Shown piece by piece: positions 7,120 to 19,073 of a DNA stretch of 32,866 nt. The notes below the pieces were generated by a model. It worked only from the letters and a program-made list of their open reading frames with translations. It did not search any database and was not told where the DNA came from. Origin of the DNA: an uncultured Gilliamella sp. (GTDB lineage: Bacteria > Pseudomonadota > Gammaproteobacteria > Enterobacterales > Orbaceae). The stretch is taken from positions 71,276 to 104,141 of the forward strand of contig CAMLPV010000011.1 in assembly GCA_946482005.1 (NCBI GenBank). Reading direction: 5' to 3'. Position numbers and translations under genes: made by a program. The stretch's first letter is position 1. Every line of letters begins with the position of its first letter.

Positions 7120-7192
7120 GATAACTTTTTTCATAACTTAAATTTTCAATCAATAACTTATATTATTGACAATAATGATAACTTATATTATC
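7120..7192. promoter_or_regulatory. O_L-like operator cluster (four sites)
   Basis: Four more copies of the 16-bp operator: 7120-7135 (poor right half), 7132-7147 (CATAACTTAAATTTTC, overlapping the first), 7152-7167 (AATAACTTATATTATT) and 7177-7192 (GATAACTTATATTATC). They share the RATAAC-N4-GTTATY pattern of the sites at 6111-6233, with the third right-half base varying. They cover the rightward promoter at 7166-7194. Confidence 0.72.
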
Positions 7193-7194
7193 AT
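7166..7194 (+). promoter_or_regulatory. P_L-like early promoter
   Basis: TTGACA (7166-7171), 17 bp, TATCAT (7189-7194), a strong sigma-70 promoter. One operator fills the spacer and -10, and another ends at the -35. It fires rightward, the same direction as cI, as P_L does in lambda. Confidence 0.75.
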
Positions 7195-7308
7195 TATTGC
7201 ATCAAAACCAATCGAGTTAACAGAGTCATTAAACAATACTACGAGTTATTTAGTGGGTTAATAAGATTCAAGTAGCTAGCAGGGGCTTATGAACATACTG
7301 CGGTTTTG

Positions 7309-7425
7309 ATGAACGTCTTAGGCATGACGGTAAACGGTCTAATTGGCTGTTTTGATTCGGTAACAATTAAAACAGCCAGTTTAACTTCCAATGAGCAAAT
7401 AAAACGCAACTTTTTAGGGATATGA
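7309..7425 (+). CDS. Small ORF (38 aa) in the P_L-like transcript
   Basis: An ORF starting MNVLGMTVNGLIGCFDSVTI and ending NEQIKRNFLGI. It has no strong ribosome site, but its ATG overlaps the TGA of a six-codon ORF (MNILRF, 7289-7309), so coupled translation is possible. Its stop overlaps the next ATG as ATGA. It resembles short leader ORFs in early regions of temperate phages, but I cannot name a family. A 10-bp inverted repeat (7344-7353 with 7369-7378) lies inside it, so this segment may act as structured RNA instead. Confidence 0.35.
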   Translation: MNVLGMTVNGLIGCFDSVTIKTASLTSNEQIKRNFLGI

Positions 7426-7490
7426 GTTGTTACAAAGACAGGGAATGGTACATCATCTGCCCCGCTAGTCGGGGCTTTTTTGAAAAATGA
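7422..7490 (+). CDS. Very small ORF (22 aa) overlapping the P_L terminator
   Basis: Starts in the ATGA overlap with the preceding ORF and reads MSCYKDREWYIICPASRGFF before its stop at 7488-7490. The terminator stem lies inside its 3' part. This could be a chance frame or a translation-dependent attenuator; there is no family evidence. Confidence 0.2.
   Translation: MSCYKDREWYIICPASRGFFEK
7459..7481 (+). terminator. Terminator of the P_L-like transcript
   Basis: Stem GCCCCG-CTAGT-CGGGGC followed by TTTTTT. GC-rich in an AT-rich region, and the right-hand end of the prophage remnant as far as I can define it. Confidence 0.88.
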
Positions 7491-7513
7491 TGATTAAACA
7501 ATCTATTATTATT

Positions 7514-8728
7514 TTAATTTTTTATCACTTTACTTGCATAAACCCCATTAAAAAATGCAAGTGCTATTGAACCAATGACAACAGGAAAATAACCAAAATT
7601 TTGTGCAAGATAATAACTTAATGATATTACTGCAAATCCACAAAAATAACTTGGTGCCAATTGGGCATTCCAAGCAGTGGAACGAGCTTGTGAGCTATCC
7701 GAATTGTCCATGATAATGGCAGTAATCGCTATCGACATTAAAGGTAAACTAAAGAAATAAAGAAAACAGGCTAAATAGACACTAAATACATTCACATATC
7801 CTAACGAAATTGGTATAAATGATAGTAAACAAAAAGCATGACAAAGCAACGAATAGACTAGACTCTGTTTTCTTGTTAAACGTTTTAGGATTTTTGAAAT
7901 TAACACAACTGCCACTAAGCTTACAATTGAACCAAATACTTTTAATAAAATAGCAATATCTGGCAACGCCCAACCATCATCAACAAGTATTGGCGATAAT
8001 AGATTATAAGCGGGGAGGAAACTAAACGGCATAAGTATTAAGATAATTAACCAATTTATTTTACCTTTCCAAATGGTAATCAGATTTTTCCAATATTGAG
8101 GATCATTACTTTCGGCAATAGGCTGATTTTGGCTGTAACGGTACTCTTCAAAAAAGAAAAGTTGAATTAATGTAAAACCTACTAAAACAGTAATCAATAA
8201 TAAGCACCACATCCAACCAATATAAGCATAAAGTAGCAATATCACACCGCCACCTAGAATATTACCGATCATTGAACCACTCGTCTTGATACTTGAAATA
8301 AGATAACGCTGCTCGGCTAAAAAAATATTACAGGCCAATCCAGATATGGCTAATTCTTGAGTAGCTGTCATTATCGAAAAAATAAAGATGATGGGTAGAA
8401 TGATGTAAAATTGTTTAATAGGATCTAGGAAAGCGATATTCATCAGGCAAATTAACATAAAGAATAAAGAGATGATTAACCAATTACGATAATGTGATAA
8501 TCGTCCTTTTAAATATTTATCAACAATAGGTGCCCATAAAATTTTCAACCCTATTGGTAACATCATTAAAGGAATCAAACTTAATTGGTTTAACTCCATG
8601 CCATCTTTTCTTAAGATTAATGCTAAGGCGATGGTTAAAAAACCAGTCCCCACATATTCTGTAATATAAAGGCTTACAAATAATAACCAAACATTTTTGG
8701 GCAATTTAATTGTTGCTTTGTCATTCAT
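7514..8728 (-). CDS. MFS siderophore importer, RhtX/FptX (AmpG-like) family
   Basis: A 404-residue, 12-helix major-facilitator protein. The first helices (NVWLLFVSLYITEYVGTGFL), the LWAPIVDKY loop after helix 2 and the ATQELAISGLA segment of helix 4 match the AmpG/RhtX/FptX branch, which moves iron-siderophores (rhizobactin, pyochelin) or muropeptides across the inner membrane. It follows a TonB-dependent receptor in the same orientation, 186 bp downstream, so ferric-siderophore uptake is the likely job. A weak Fur-like site lies upstream at 8774-8792. No ABC permease, ATPase or siderophore synthesis gene is nearby. AmpG itself is a possible but less likely alternative given the neighbour. 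Confidence 0.78.
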   Translation of the reverse strand: MNDKATIKLPKNVWLLFVSLYITEYVGTGFLTIALALILRKDGMELNQLSLIPLMMLPIGLKILWAPIVDKYLKGRLSHYRNWLIISLFFMLICLMNIAFLDPIKQFYIILPIIFIFSIMTATQELAISGLACNIFLAEQRYLISSIKTSGSMIGNILGGGVILLLYAYIGWMWCLLLITVLVGFTLIQLFFFEEYRYSQNQPIAESNDPQYWKNLITIWKGKINWLIILILMPFSFLPAYNLLSPILVDDGWALPDIAILLKVFGSIVSLVAVVLISKILKRLTRKQSLVYSLLCHAFCLLSFIPISLGYVNVFSVYLACFLYFFSLPLMSIAITAIIMDNSDSSQARSTAWNAQLAPSYFCGFAVISLSYYLAQNFGYFPVVIGSIALAFFNGVYASKVIKN

Positions 8729-8773
8729 TTATTCATTTTTCCTTTTGAAGCACTAACTTTTCGGTATTAACAT

Positions 8774-8792
8774 ATTAATTAATATCATTCTT
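8774..8792 (-). promoter_or_regulatory. Candidate weak Fur box upstream of the MFS gene
   Basis: Minus-strand AAGAATGATATTAATTAAT matches 13 of 19 positions of the GATAATGATAATCATTATC consensus. In DNA this AT-rich the match is only suggestive. Confidence 0.35.
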
Positions 8793-8914
8793 TAATAGTA
8801 AAAATATATTTTAATAACCCATTACCACTCATGATTCGGTAAATTTAAAACAATCTGTTTTGTGAAACTAAAACAAATTTAAATCTTTCATAAATATAAT
8901 ATTCAACTAATTTA

Positions 8915-10933
8915 TCAATAGTTTATTTGTGCAGAAATGCCTACTTGTCGTGGTTGCTGATAAGTACTATAACGAGAAGATGAAGACATAAGGCTTATTT
9001 TGTCATGAGAATTGAAAACATTATCAGCATAAAGCGTAATTCGACCTTGTTTGAAGTTATAAGCTAAATAAGCATTTGCTTGATAATAACTATCAATTTT
9101 AGATGTCTTATTATTTGATGCATCAGTGAAATAACTATCCACAAACGATGCATTTAATCCGGTTTCCAATCCATATGGTAGGTTATAATAACCGCCTAAG
9201 TTAAATGTATAATCAGGAGCACGTGTTAACTTATTACCGTTATAACTTTTACTATCACTGTATTTTTTTATTTTGGTTTTAAGTAAACCCAAACCGGTGG
9301 TTAAATTTAAATTTTGTGTTGCTTGCCACTCAACATTAAATTCAGCACCATAAGTTATAGCTTTATCGGCATTAGCAATAGTGATACCGAGTGGATGAGA
9401 ATACTCAATTTGCATATCTTTATAGTCGTTATAGAAAATATTGGTATTAATTTTTAAGCGTTTATCGTCTGAAAGCCATCGGTGATAAAGTTCATAGTTC
9501 CAAAGATATTCAGTACCATAACTGTATGTTGAAAAAGGATATGTAAATGTAATTCCAGCCCCTCCTGGATTATAACCACGAGCAATTTTAGCGCCAATAC
9601 GCTGATCATCACTGATTAGATAAGCAATATCAAATTTCGGTAAGAAAACATCTGTTTTATTATCATAATTTAAAAGAAATAAGCTTCCACCTTTGCGGGT
9701 ATGTTTTTCTTGCTCATAACGAGCGGATAGATTAACTTCGATAACATCAATTGGTTTAAAGGTAAACTCCCCTAAAACCGCTTTAGTTTTAGTAACGTCA
9801 TGATAACGATTGCGGACCCCTAATAAAATACTGTCATCTTGTGGTGATTGAAAATAAAATAGACCCAATAAACCTTTGTATGTACCATTGTTGTATCTTA
9901 AAATCGGCTGAACTTGCCATTTATGCCCCTCAACTCTTGATGGTGCTCCAGAGGGCAGAGAAAAGCGGTCATGAATATAATTTGAATAAACAACTTTATT
10001 TTCAAATTCCCATGTATCATTGAATTGATAACCTGCATCCCAAATTGTGCTTGAAGTCCGAATTTTGAATACAGAGCGATAGGTATCATAATCTGTTGTT
10101 GGTTTAAACTCACCCTGAGGATTTCGTGAATCTACATGTTTAAAGGTTAAACGGCTATAAAAATCTGGCATAGCTGAAGGTAACCAAAGTAATTTAGCCT
10201 TAGTTGTGGTGGCTTTAAATTTCCTTGAATCACCTGCTGGATGATAATTTGCTAAATGTTCATAAGATTTACGACCTTGATCATCAACCGTAAAACGAAA
10301 GAGTAATTGCTCATCAACTAATGGACCAGACAACATGGCAGCAAATTGACGTTTATTTTGATTACCATAATCTGTTTTTGCTGCTGCTTCAAATTTATTG
10401 ATGGGATCATTACTTTGCATAACAATAGCGCCAGCAATAGAATTACGTCCTTGAGCATAACTTTGTGGCCCACGATAAACTTCGACTTGCTTGATATCCC
10501 ATAGCGATTTAGTTGCGAACGCTAATTCATTATAATTAGAATTATCACCATCAACTTGTACATTAACTCTAGGGCGAGCACCCGCTAAAAAAGATATTGC
10601 ACCATGAGCTGATGAGCCCTCAACACCTCGAATTGTGGGTAATTGATTGCCTAATCCGGTTTCTAATATATTGGAAGTTTGTTTAAGAACAGTTGTTAAA
10701 GAGTAAAGATCGGGACGTCTTTCGATATCCTTATTGATTATAACACTTAAACTTGAACTCGTTTGTAATTCACTACGTTGTACCCCTTCACCAATAACAG
10801 TGATTGTGTCCAATTTATCTTTTTCACTATCTTCTTTGATATCTTTGATATTATTTTCAGCTAGAACAATAGAACTATAACAGCTCATAAGGCACAAACT
10901 AAATAGACTAAATTTTGCAGTTATTTTTTTCAT
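8915..10933 (-). CDS. TonB-dependent siderophore receptor
   Basis: A 672-residue outer-membrane receptor. A signal peptide (about 1-25, cut after SSIVLA) is followed by a TonB box (DTITVIG, 42-48). The plug domain (about 55-175) has PTIRGVEG, VNVQVDGD, VEVYRGPQSYAQGRNSIAGAIV. A 22-strand barrel ends in GISAQINY. The barrel resembles FyuA-like receptors in overall layout, including the conserved RIGAKIARGYNPGG and ELYHRW regions. It would bind a ferric siderophore and pass it inward using TonB energy; the ligand is unknown. A good Fur box lies at 10951-10969, just before the ATG. The downstream MFS gene would supply the inner-membrane step. Confidence 0.92.
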   Translation of the reverse strand: MKKITAKFSLFSLCLMSCYSSIVLAENNIKDIKEDSEKDKLDTITVIGEGVQRSELQTSSSLSVIINKDIERRPDLYSLTTVLKQTSNILETGLGNQLPTIRGVEGSSAHGAISFLAGARPRVNVQVDGDNSNYNELAFATKSLWDIKQVEVYRGPQSYAQGRNSIAGAIVMQSNDPINKFEAAAKTDYGNQNKRQFAAMLSGPLVDEQLLFRFTVDDQGRKSYEHLANYHPAGDSRKFKATTTKAKLLWLPSAMPDFYSRLTFKHVDSRNPQGEFKPTTDYDTYRSVFKIRTSSTIWDAGYQFNDTWEFENKVVYSNYIHDRFSLPSGAPSRVEGHKWQVQPILRYNNGTYKGLLGLFYFQSPQDDSILLGVRNRYHDVTKTKAVLGEFTFKPIDVIEVNLSARYEQEKHTRKGGSLFLLNYDNKTDVFLPKFDIAYLISDDQRIGAKIARGYNPGGAGITFTYPFSTYSYGTEYLWNYELYHRWLSDDKRLKINTNIFYNDYKDMQIEYSHPLGITIANADKAITYGAEFNVEWQATQNLNLTTGLGLLKTKIKKYSDSKSYNGNKLTRAPDYTFNLGGYYNLPYGLETGLNASFVDSYFTDASNNKTSKIDSYYQANAYLAYNFKQGRITLYADNVFNSHDKISLMSSSSRYSTYQQPRQVGISAQINY

Positions 10934-10950
10934 CCGAACACGCTACAGTT

Positions 10951-10969
10951 GATAATGATTTTCATTTAC
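10951..10969. promoter_or_regulatory. Fur box upstream of the TonB-dependent receptor
   Basis: GATAATGATTTTCATTTAC matches the 19-bp Fur consensus at 15 positions and lies 18 bp before the receptor start, so iron repression is expected. Confidence 0.78.
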
Positions 10970-11091
10970 AATCTTATAGATTAAAAAATAAGCTGTCAAA
11001 TAACTAATTAGAATTAAAAAACAATATTAAATTAATTTGTTTTTAGTCAATTTAAATAAATAAGATTTATACTAACTAATCAATTGGAATA

Positions 11092-11118
11092 AAAAAACCC
11101 TAGATAAACTAGGGTTTT
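11092..11118 (-). terminator. Terminator of the aspT-aspD operon
   Basis: 10-bp stem (AAAACCCTAG, loop ATAAA, CTAGGGTTTT) followed by further T residues on the minus strand, 34 bp past the aspD stop. May also stop plus-strand transcripts. Confidence 0.85.
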
Positions 11119-11151
11119 ATAAGTAATCAGATTAATAAATTAAATGATTAA

Positions 11152-14482
<3,331 letters not shown>

Positions 14483-14853
14483 AATAATTGTCCTCAAGCG
14501 CTATGATTAATGATTTATAGAAAAGATAAATAAAGGAATGGAACGATATTCATGGGAATATATGAATATGTACATATATTAAACTTCAATGCAAAGAATA
14601 GAAAGTCAATTTTAACGATTAATATTATCGCTAGAAAGTAACAAAATCCTTATAAAAAATGCAATGAATAAATACGAAGAGGTATTGAACTTAAAAATAG
14701 GCAATATTCATTGATATACATATCCCATTACCAAAATGTTAAAGAAAAGGATGACTAATTTATAAGGCGGTGAATAGAACAAAATATTTTACTTTATAAT
14801 AAAGATTTTACTTCTTTAATAATTATTCAGGTTTGAATTTGAGTGTTATAAAC
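14483..14853. other. Non-coding spacer upstream of aspT
   Basis: AT-rich, with no ORF that I support. It should hold the aspT promoter and untranslated leader, but no -35/-10 pair stands out clearly enough to call. The short inverted stretches around 14555-14580 (ATATATGAATATGTACATATATT-like, imperfect) may only reflect base composition. Confidence 0.4.
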
Positions 14854-14878
14854 AATAAAAAACCCGCAGAAGCGGGTT
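14854..14878 (-). terminator. Terminator after the exported 338-aa protein gene
   Basis: Stem AACCCGC-AGAA-GCGGGTT (14861-14878) followed by a T-run on the minus strand. Confidence 0.88.
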
Positions 14879-14916
14879 ATATTTAACTGATTGAATACAC
14901 AATTACTGCATAAATG

Positions 14917-15933
14917 TTATTCTAGGCCCGATTTAAAATACTTAGCTAACAGAGCATTTAATGTTGATATTTTCTTGATTTTAGCAATAGTTTTTGAATC
15001 TATTTTCTTTTCCACATTTTTTCGTGAACCATAAAATCTTACTTTCACATCATTTTTATCATTAAGTGAATTGACATAAGATACAAATTGATTATTCAGA
15101 ATAAATTTAGTCCACTCATATACAGTGGTTCCACTTTTACTTTTGAAAGTTAAGTCACTGGATGGTTCATATATATTATCGTTTTGTAATATTTTAAAAT
15201 TATCAATGAATAATCGATCTTTGTTACTAAATATGGCAGTAACGGTTGTAGTATATAATTTTTCTTTAAAAATAAAGGTTTCTATACTCAAAGGTTCGCT
15301 TTTTAACTCGATCTTAATAAGATTATTTTGAGAATTATAGGTAAAATTTATCTTATCAGTACTAATAATATCAAGGAATTGATATAAATCATTTGGATTA
15401 GTTATTTTTTCTGATAGGGATAAAAGTCCATTAAGGTTAGCATTGTTTAATCTTAGACCATTTGAAAATGTGATGATATAAATATCTTTCAATTTTGGAT
15501 CTGTTTCTACCTTAGCCACGTATAAATCGTCTATATTAGGAAATTTAATTTCTTTTAACTTCTCAATCTCATCTAATCGTTTTTGATAATTTTTTACACT
15601 CACTATCTGATCATAAGAATTGAGGTCATTAAGATAAAGAACTTCTCCATTTTTCAAAACTATCTTAAAGTAAACTTTATTTCCAACTTTGACCTCTTTG
15701 TCCAAATAACCTTCCATTCCGTTATATTTTTTGTAAGAAGGATAAAATAGTGAACGTGAATTTGGTTCAGAATATAACCCACTGTATTTCTTAAGGTTAA
15801 TAGCATCAGCGGAATATTGATCGAAAACAAAAATATCTTTATCTACTGGATTATATTTTTCTTTTTTGATTGCGGATGAAGAAAATGAAACAACACTTAA
15901 TATAAGAAACAAACAACAAAAAACCTTTTTCAT
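14917..15933 (-). CDS. Unrecognised exported protein (338 aa)
   Basis: No family is recognised. An N-terminal Sec signal peptide (about 1-21, MKKVFCCLFLILSVVSFSSSA) is followed by a Lys/Asp/Asn/Ile-rich, Cys-free mature part that looks like alternating beta strands and short helices. It includes KVYFKIVLKNGEVLYLNDL (about 87-105), which resembles a small SH3-like barrel strand pair. A ribosome site (AAGGAT) precedes the ATG. The gene stands alone with its own terminator between aspT and sohB. Its lower GC and unusual composition compared with its neighbours suggest an accessory or acquired gene. Periplasmic location is likely. Its signal peptide and composition recall the candidate immunity protein at 30399-31319, but no sequence similarity was seen. 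Confidence 0.7.
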   Translation of the reverse strand: MKKVFCCLFLILSVVSFSSSAIKKEKYNPVDKDIFVFDQYSADAINLKKYSGLYSEPNSRSLFYPSYKKYNGMEGYLDKEVKVGNKVYFKIVLKNGEVLYLNDLNSYDQIVSVKNYQKRLDEIEKLKEIKFPNIDDLYVAKVETDPKLKDIYIITFSNGLRLNNANLNGLLSLSEKITNPNDLYQFLDIISTDKINFTYNSQNNLIKIELKSEPLSIETFIFKEKLYTTTVTAIFSNKDRLFIDNFKILQNDNIYEPSSDLTFKSKSGTTVYEWTKFILNNQFVSYVNSLNDKNDVKVRFYGSRKNVEKKIDSKTIAKIKKISTLNALLAKYFKSGLE

Positions 15934-16149
15934 ACCATTATTATCCTTAACCTTTTTATTTTTTGGTAATAGTATGTTATTTAAGCTTTTTTGGCAATAA
16001 AAAATCCCATTCCTATCCAGAATTTTGAATGAATAAATAAAAAAAATAATGGTCGGTAATATTTTTTATTAGTGAAGTTTAAGTAAGCCGTTATGAGAGC
16101 TGGAATATTTACTTATATTTAATGAATAAACCTCTTAATTTTACAGAAT

Positions 16150-16172
16150 AAAAAAAAGGGCTATTAAAGCCC
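16150..16172 (-). terminator. sohB terminator that contains the stop codon
   Basis: Stem GGGCT/AGCCC (16158-16162 with 16168-16172) followed on the minus strand by eight T. The sohB stop (TAA at 16164-16166) lies in the loop, so a translating ribosome would cover the hairpin. Confidence 0.8.
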
Positions 16173-17219
16173 ATTTCCTTGTCTAAACAATAATCTTTCA
16201 ACATTTTTGACCACATTTTTAGAGATTCTTTCAGACAGCTTTTGTTTACGTTGGAAACTGACTGAGATAATTTTATGTGTATCAAGATGCGACAAAATAA
16301 AATCATCACTGGTGCTGATTTCGTCCACTAAGCCTTTATCTTTTGCTTGGGCTGCAAACCAGTGTTCACCTGTTGCCACTTGCTCAATATCAACATTAGG
16401 ACGATACTCTTTAACAAAATCTTTGAATAATAGATGAGTCTCTTCTAATTCTTGCTTAAATTTCTGGCGTCCTTCATCAGTGTTTTCACCAAACATCGTC
16501 AGTGTACGTTTGTATTCACCGGCTGTTTGTAGTTCGATATCGACATCATGTTTTTTAAGTAAGCGGTTAAAGTTTGGAATTTGAGCAACTACACCAATTG
16601 AACCCACAATAGCAAACGGCGCAGCAACAATTTTATTGGCGGTACACGCCATCATATAACCGCCACTTGCAGCCACTTTGTCAACGACAGCAGTAAAAGG
16701 AATATTGCGCGTTCTAAAACGTAATAATTGTGAAGCGGCTAATCCATAACCGTGAACAACACCACCAGGACTTTCTAATTTAATGACGACTTGATCTTCT
16801 GGTTTGATAATAGCAAGAACGGCTGTGATCTCTTGACGTAATTCTTCAACCTCATGTGCATCCATACTACCGTTAAATGATAAAACAAACAGCTTAGGTT
16901 TAGCACCAGCAGCTTGGTTACTACTTTTATCCTGTTTCTGTTTTTGTTTAACAGCTAATTTTGCCTGCTTTTTCTCAAGTTTTTTCTGTTTTTTAAGATC
17001 TTTCGTATATTGCTTAGCTTCAAGTTCATCCATGCTCGACATCAATATATCATCTTTAATTTGCTCATATTCCTGACTAATGTCTTTAACAGATAAACGC
17101 CCCGCAACGATTGATAATTTGCGACGTTGACTTAATATAAAAATAAGAATGGACAAAATAGCAATTACCACTGTTGCTGTTTCTGCCAAGAAGAGAGCAT
17201 ACTGTGAAAACCAATTCAT
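16164..17219 (-). CDS. sohB: Inner-membrane serine protease SohB (peptidase S49)
   Basis: A 351-residue protein, close to E. coli SohB (349). An N-terminal membrane anchor (about 6-29) is followed by a Lys/Gln-rich linker (about 62-100) and the S49 protease domain. The nucleophile Ser lies in VAASGGYMMACTA and the general-base Lys in AGEYKRTLTMFGE, matching the Ser/Lys dyad of signal-peptide-peptidase A-type enzymes. The domain faces the periplasm in the family. High-copy E. coli sohB suppresses loss of DegP, suggesting a role in envelope protein turnover. It is divergent from fhs across about 150 bp. No anomalies. Confidence 0.95.
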   Translation of the reverse strand: MNWFSQYALFLAETATVVIAILSILIFILSQRRKLSIVAGRLSVKDISQEYEQIKDDILMSSMDELEAKQYTKDLKKQKKLEKKQAKLAVKQKQKQDKSSNQAAGAKPKLFVLSFNGSMDAHEVEELRQEITAVLAIIKPEDQVVIKLESPGGVVHGYGLAASQLLRFRTRNIPFTAVVDKVAASGGYMMACTANKIVAAPFAIVGSIGVVAQIPNFNRLLKKHDVDIELQTAGEYKRTLTMFGENTDEGRQKFKQELEETHLLFKDFVKEYRPNVDIEQVATGEHWFAAQAKDKGLVDEISTSDDFILSHLDTHKIISVSFQRKQKLSERISKNVVKNVERLLFRQGNGL

Positions 17220-17372
17220 TTAACAATTTTCCTTTGATTGAATGTATTGCATTATTATAACAATATAATTAAGAATTGTGCCGAAAATCGACAAAGATAA
17301 AATTGTCGCTTTATTCGGCAATTTAAATTATTTATACTGATACCTCAAAATTATAATTAAATGAGAATTACT

Positions 17373-19073
17373 ATGTCCTTACGTCCAATTACTGAAATTG
17401 CAGAGCAATATAATATTCCTGAACAATACGTTTTACCTTATGGTAAACATGTCGCAAAAATCGATTTATCTATTCTTAAATCAAATCAAAACAAACCAAA
17501 AGGTAAATTGATATTAGTTACCGCCATTACCCCAACCCCTCTTGGTGAAGGTAAAACCGTTAATACAATTGGACTGAGTGAAGGATTAAATTACATTGGT
17601 AAAACAGCCATCGCCTGTATTCGTCAACCAAGTTTAGGTCCCGTGTTTGGTGTAAAAGGCGGTGCTGCCGGTGGTGGTCAGGCCGAAGTTTTACCTATGG
17701 AAACGTTAAATTTACATTTAACTGGCGATATTCATGCTATCACAGCGGCTCATGATTTAGCATCAGCTGCATTAGATGCACGCCTTTATCATGAAGAACG
17801 TTTGGGCGATGAGTTTACGGCACAAACGGGTTTACAACGGTTAAATATTGATGTCAATCGTATCGTTTGGAAACGTGTTATTGATCACAATGATCGTGCA
17901 CTACGTCATATCAATGTTGGCGTTGGTGGTGGTGTAAATGGTATTGAACGCCGTGATGGTTTTGAAATTACTGCTGCATCAGAACTGATGGCAATTTTAG
18001 CATTAGCGTCTGATTTACATGACATGCGTGCGCGTATTGGTCGAATTATTTTAGCCTATAATACTCAAGGTGAACCCATTACCGCAGAACAACTTGAAGT
18101 TGCAGGTGCAATGACGGTACTATTAAAAAATGCCATCAATCCGAATTTAATGCAAACTGTCGAACATACCCCTGTATTAATTCATGCCGGACCTTTTGCT
18201 AATATTGCCCATGGTAACTCTTCTGTGATTGCTGATCGCATCGCTTTGCAACTTGCTGATTATGTTATTACTGAAGCTGGATTTGGATCAGATATGGGCA
18301 TGGAAAAATTCTTTAATATCAAATATCGTCAAGCAGGTATCAAAGCATCTTGTGTGGTGTTAGTTGCAACCGTACGCAGCCTTAAATCAAACAGTGGTAA
18401 ATATAACATTAAACCAGGGCAAGCCATTCCAAAAGAGATATCAGAATCGAATGTCGAACTACTCGAAATTGGTGCTGCTAACTTAGCATGGCATATTAAC
18501 AATGCGAAAAGTTATGGTTTACAGGTGATTGTAGCTATCAACCGTTTTCCTCATGATAGTGATGAAGAACTTGCTTTCTTACAAAAATATGCCATTGAAC
18601 ATGGTGCGTTTGCTTGTGAAGTTAGTGAAGTATTTACCCAAGGTGGTAAAGGTGCTGAAAAACTGGCACACCATGTTATTAAAGCGTGTGATATGCCAAG
18701 TGAAATTAAGCTACCTTATCCAGATAACATGCCTTTAATCGACAAAATTCAAACAATGGTAAAAAAATATGGTGCCAACAAAGCGAATCTTTCTGAAAAG
18801 GCGCTCGAAAATATCAAAGAAATTGAAGCATTAAAGCTGGATCATCTACCTCTTTGTATTGCCAAAACGCCTATGTCAATCAGTGCTGATGCGAATTTAA
18901 AAAATGTACCAACTGATTTTGATGTTGATATCAGTCATTTAGCCATTTCTGCTGGTGCTGGATTTATTCGCGTTTATGCTGGTAATGTTATGACGATGCC
19001 AGGACTTGGTACTAATCCAGCTTATCGACAAATTGATATTGACAAGGATGGTAATATTGTAGGTTTAAGTTAA
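17373..19073 (+). CDS. fhs: Formate-tetrahydrofolate ligase
   Basis: A 566-residue enzyme joining formate to tetrahydrofolate with ATP to give 10-formyl-THF. The start is [20 protein letters not shown] at 17373 because GAGAA precedes it; the in-frame ATG at 17361 has no ribosome site. The ATP-binding loop [10 protein letters not shown] is at about 53-62, followed by [20 protein letters not shown] and the conserved [17 protein letters not shown] and [11 protein letters not shown] regions. It can draw formate from pyruvate formate-lyase into purine and one-carbon synthesis, which fits the glycyl-radical activase also in this window. The stop overlaps the next ATG (TAATG), implying coupled translation with the ferredoxin gene. 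Confidence 0.97.
   Translation: MSLRPITEIAEQYNIPEQYVLPYGKHVAKIDLSILKSNQNKPKGKLILVTAITPTPLGEGKTVNTIGLSEGLNYIGKTAIACIRQPSLGPVFGVKGGAAGGGQAEVLPMETLNLHLTGDIHAITAAHDLASAALDARLYHEERLGDEFTAQTGLQRLNIDVNRIVWKRVIDHNDRALRHINVGVGGGVNGIERRDGFEITAASELMAILALASDLHDMRARIGRIILAYNTQGEPITAEQLEVAGAMTVLLKNAINPNLMQTVEHTPVLIHAGPFANIAHGNSSVIADRIALQLADYVITEAGFGSDMGMEKFFNIKYRQAGIKASCVVLVATVRSLKSNSGKYNIKPGQAIPKEISESNVELLEIGAANLAWHINNAKSYGLQVIVAINRFPHDSDEELAFLQKYAIEHGAFACEVSEVFTQGGKGAEKLAHHVIKACDMPSEIKLPYPDNMPLIDKIQTMVKKYGANKANLSEKALENIKEIEALKLDHLPLCIAKTPMSISADANLKNVPTDFDVDISHLAISAGAGFIRVYAGNVMTMPGLGTNPAYRQIDIDKDGNIVGLS

Noticed and set aside
7075..7275. 66-aa open frame on the plus strand after cI
   Set aside because: It begins inside the cI terminator and runs through the operator cluster and the P_L-like promoter, with no ribosome site. 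It is a by-product of AT-rich regulatory DNA.
1800..7481. Prophage attachment sites (direct repeats at the module ends)
   Set aside because: No tRNA gene, integrase or convincing direct repeat was found flanking the module.
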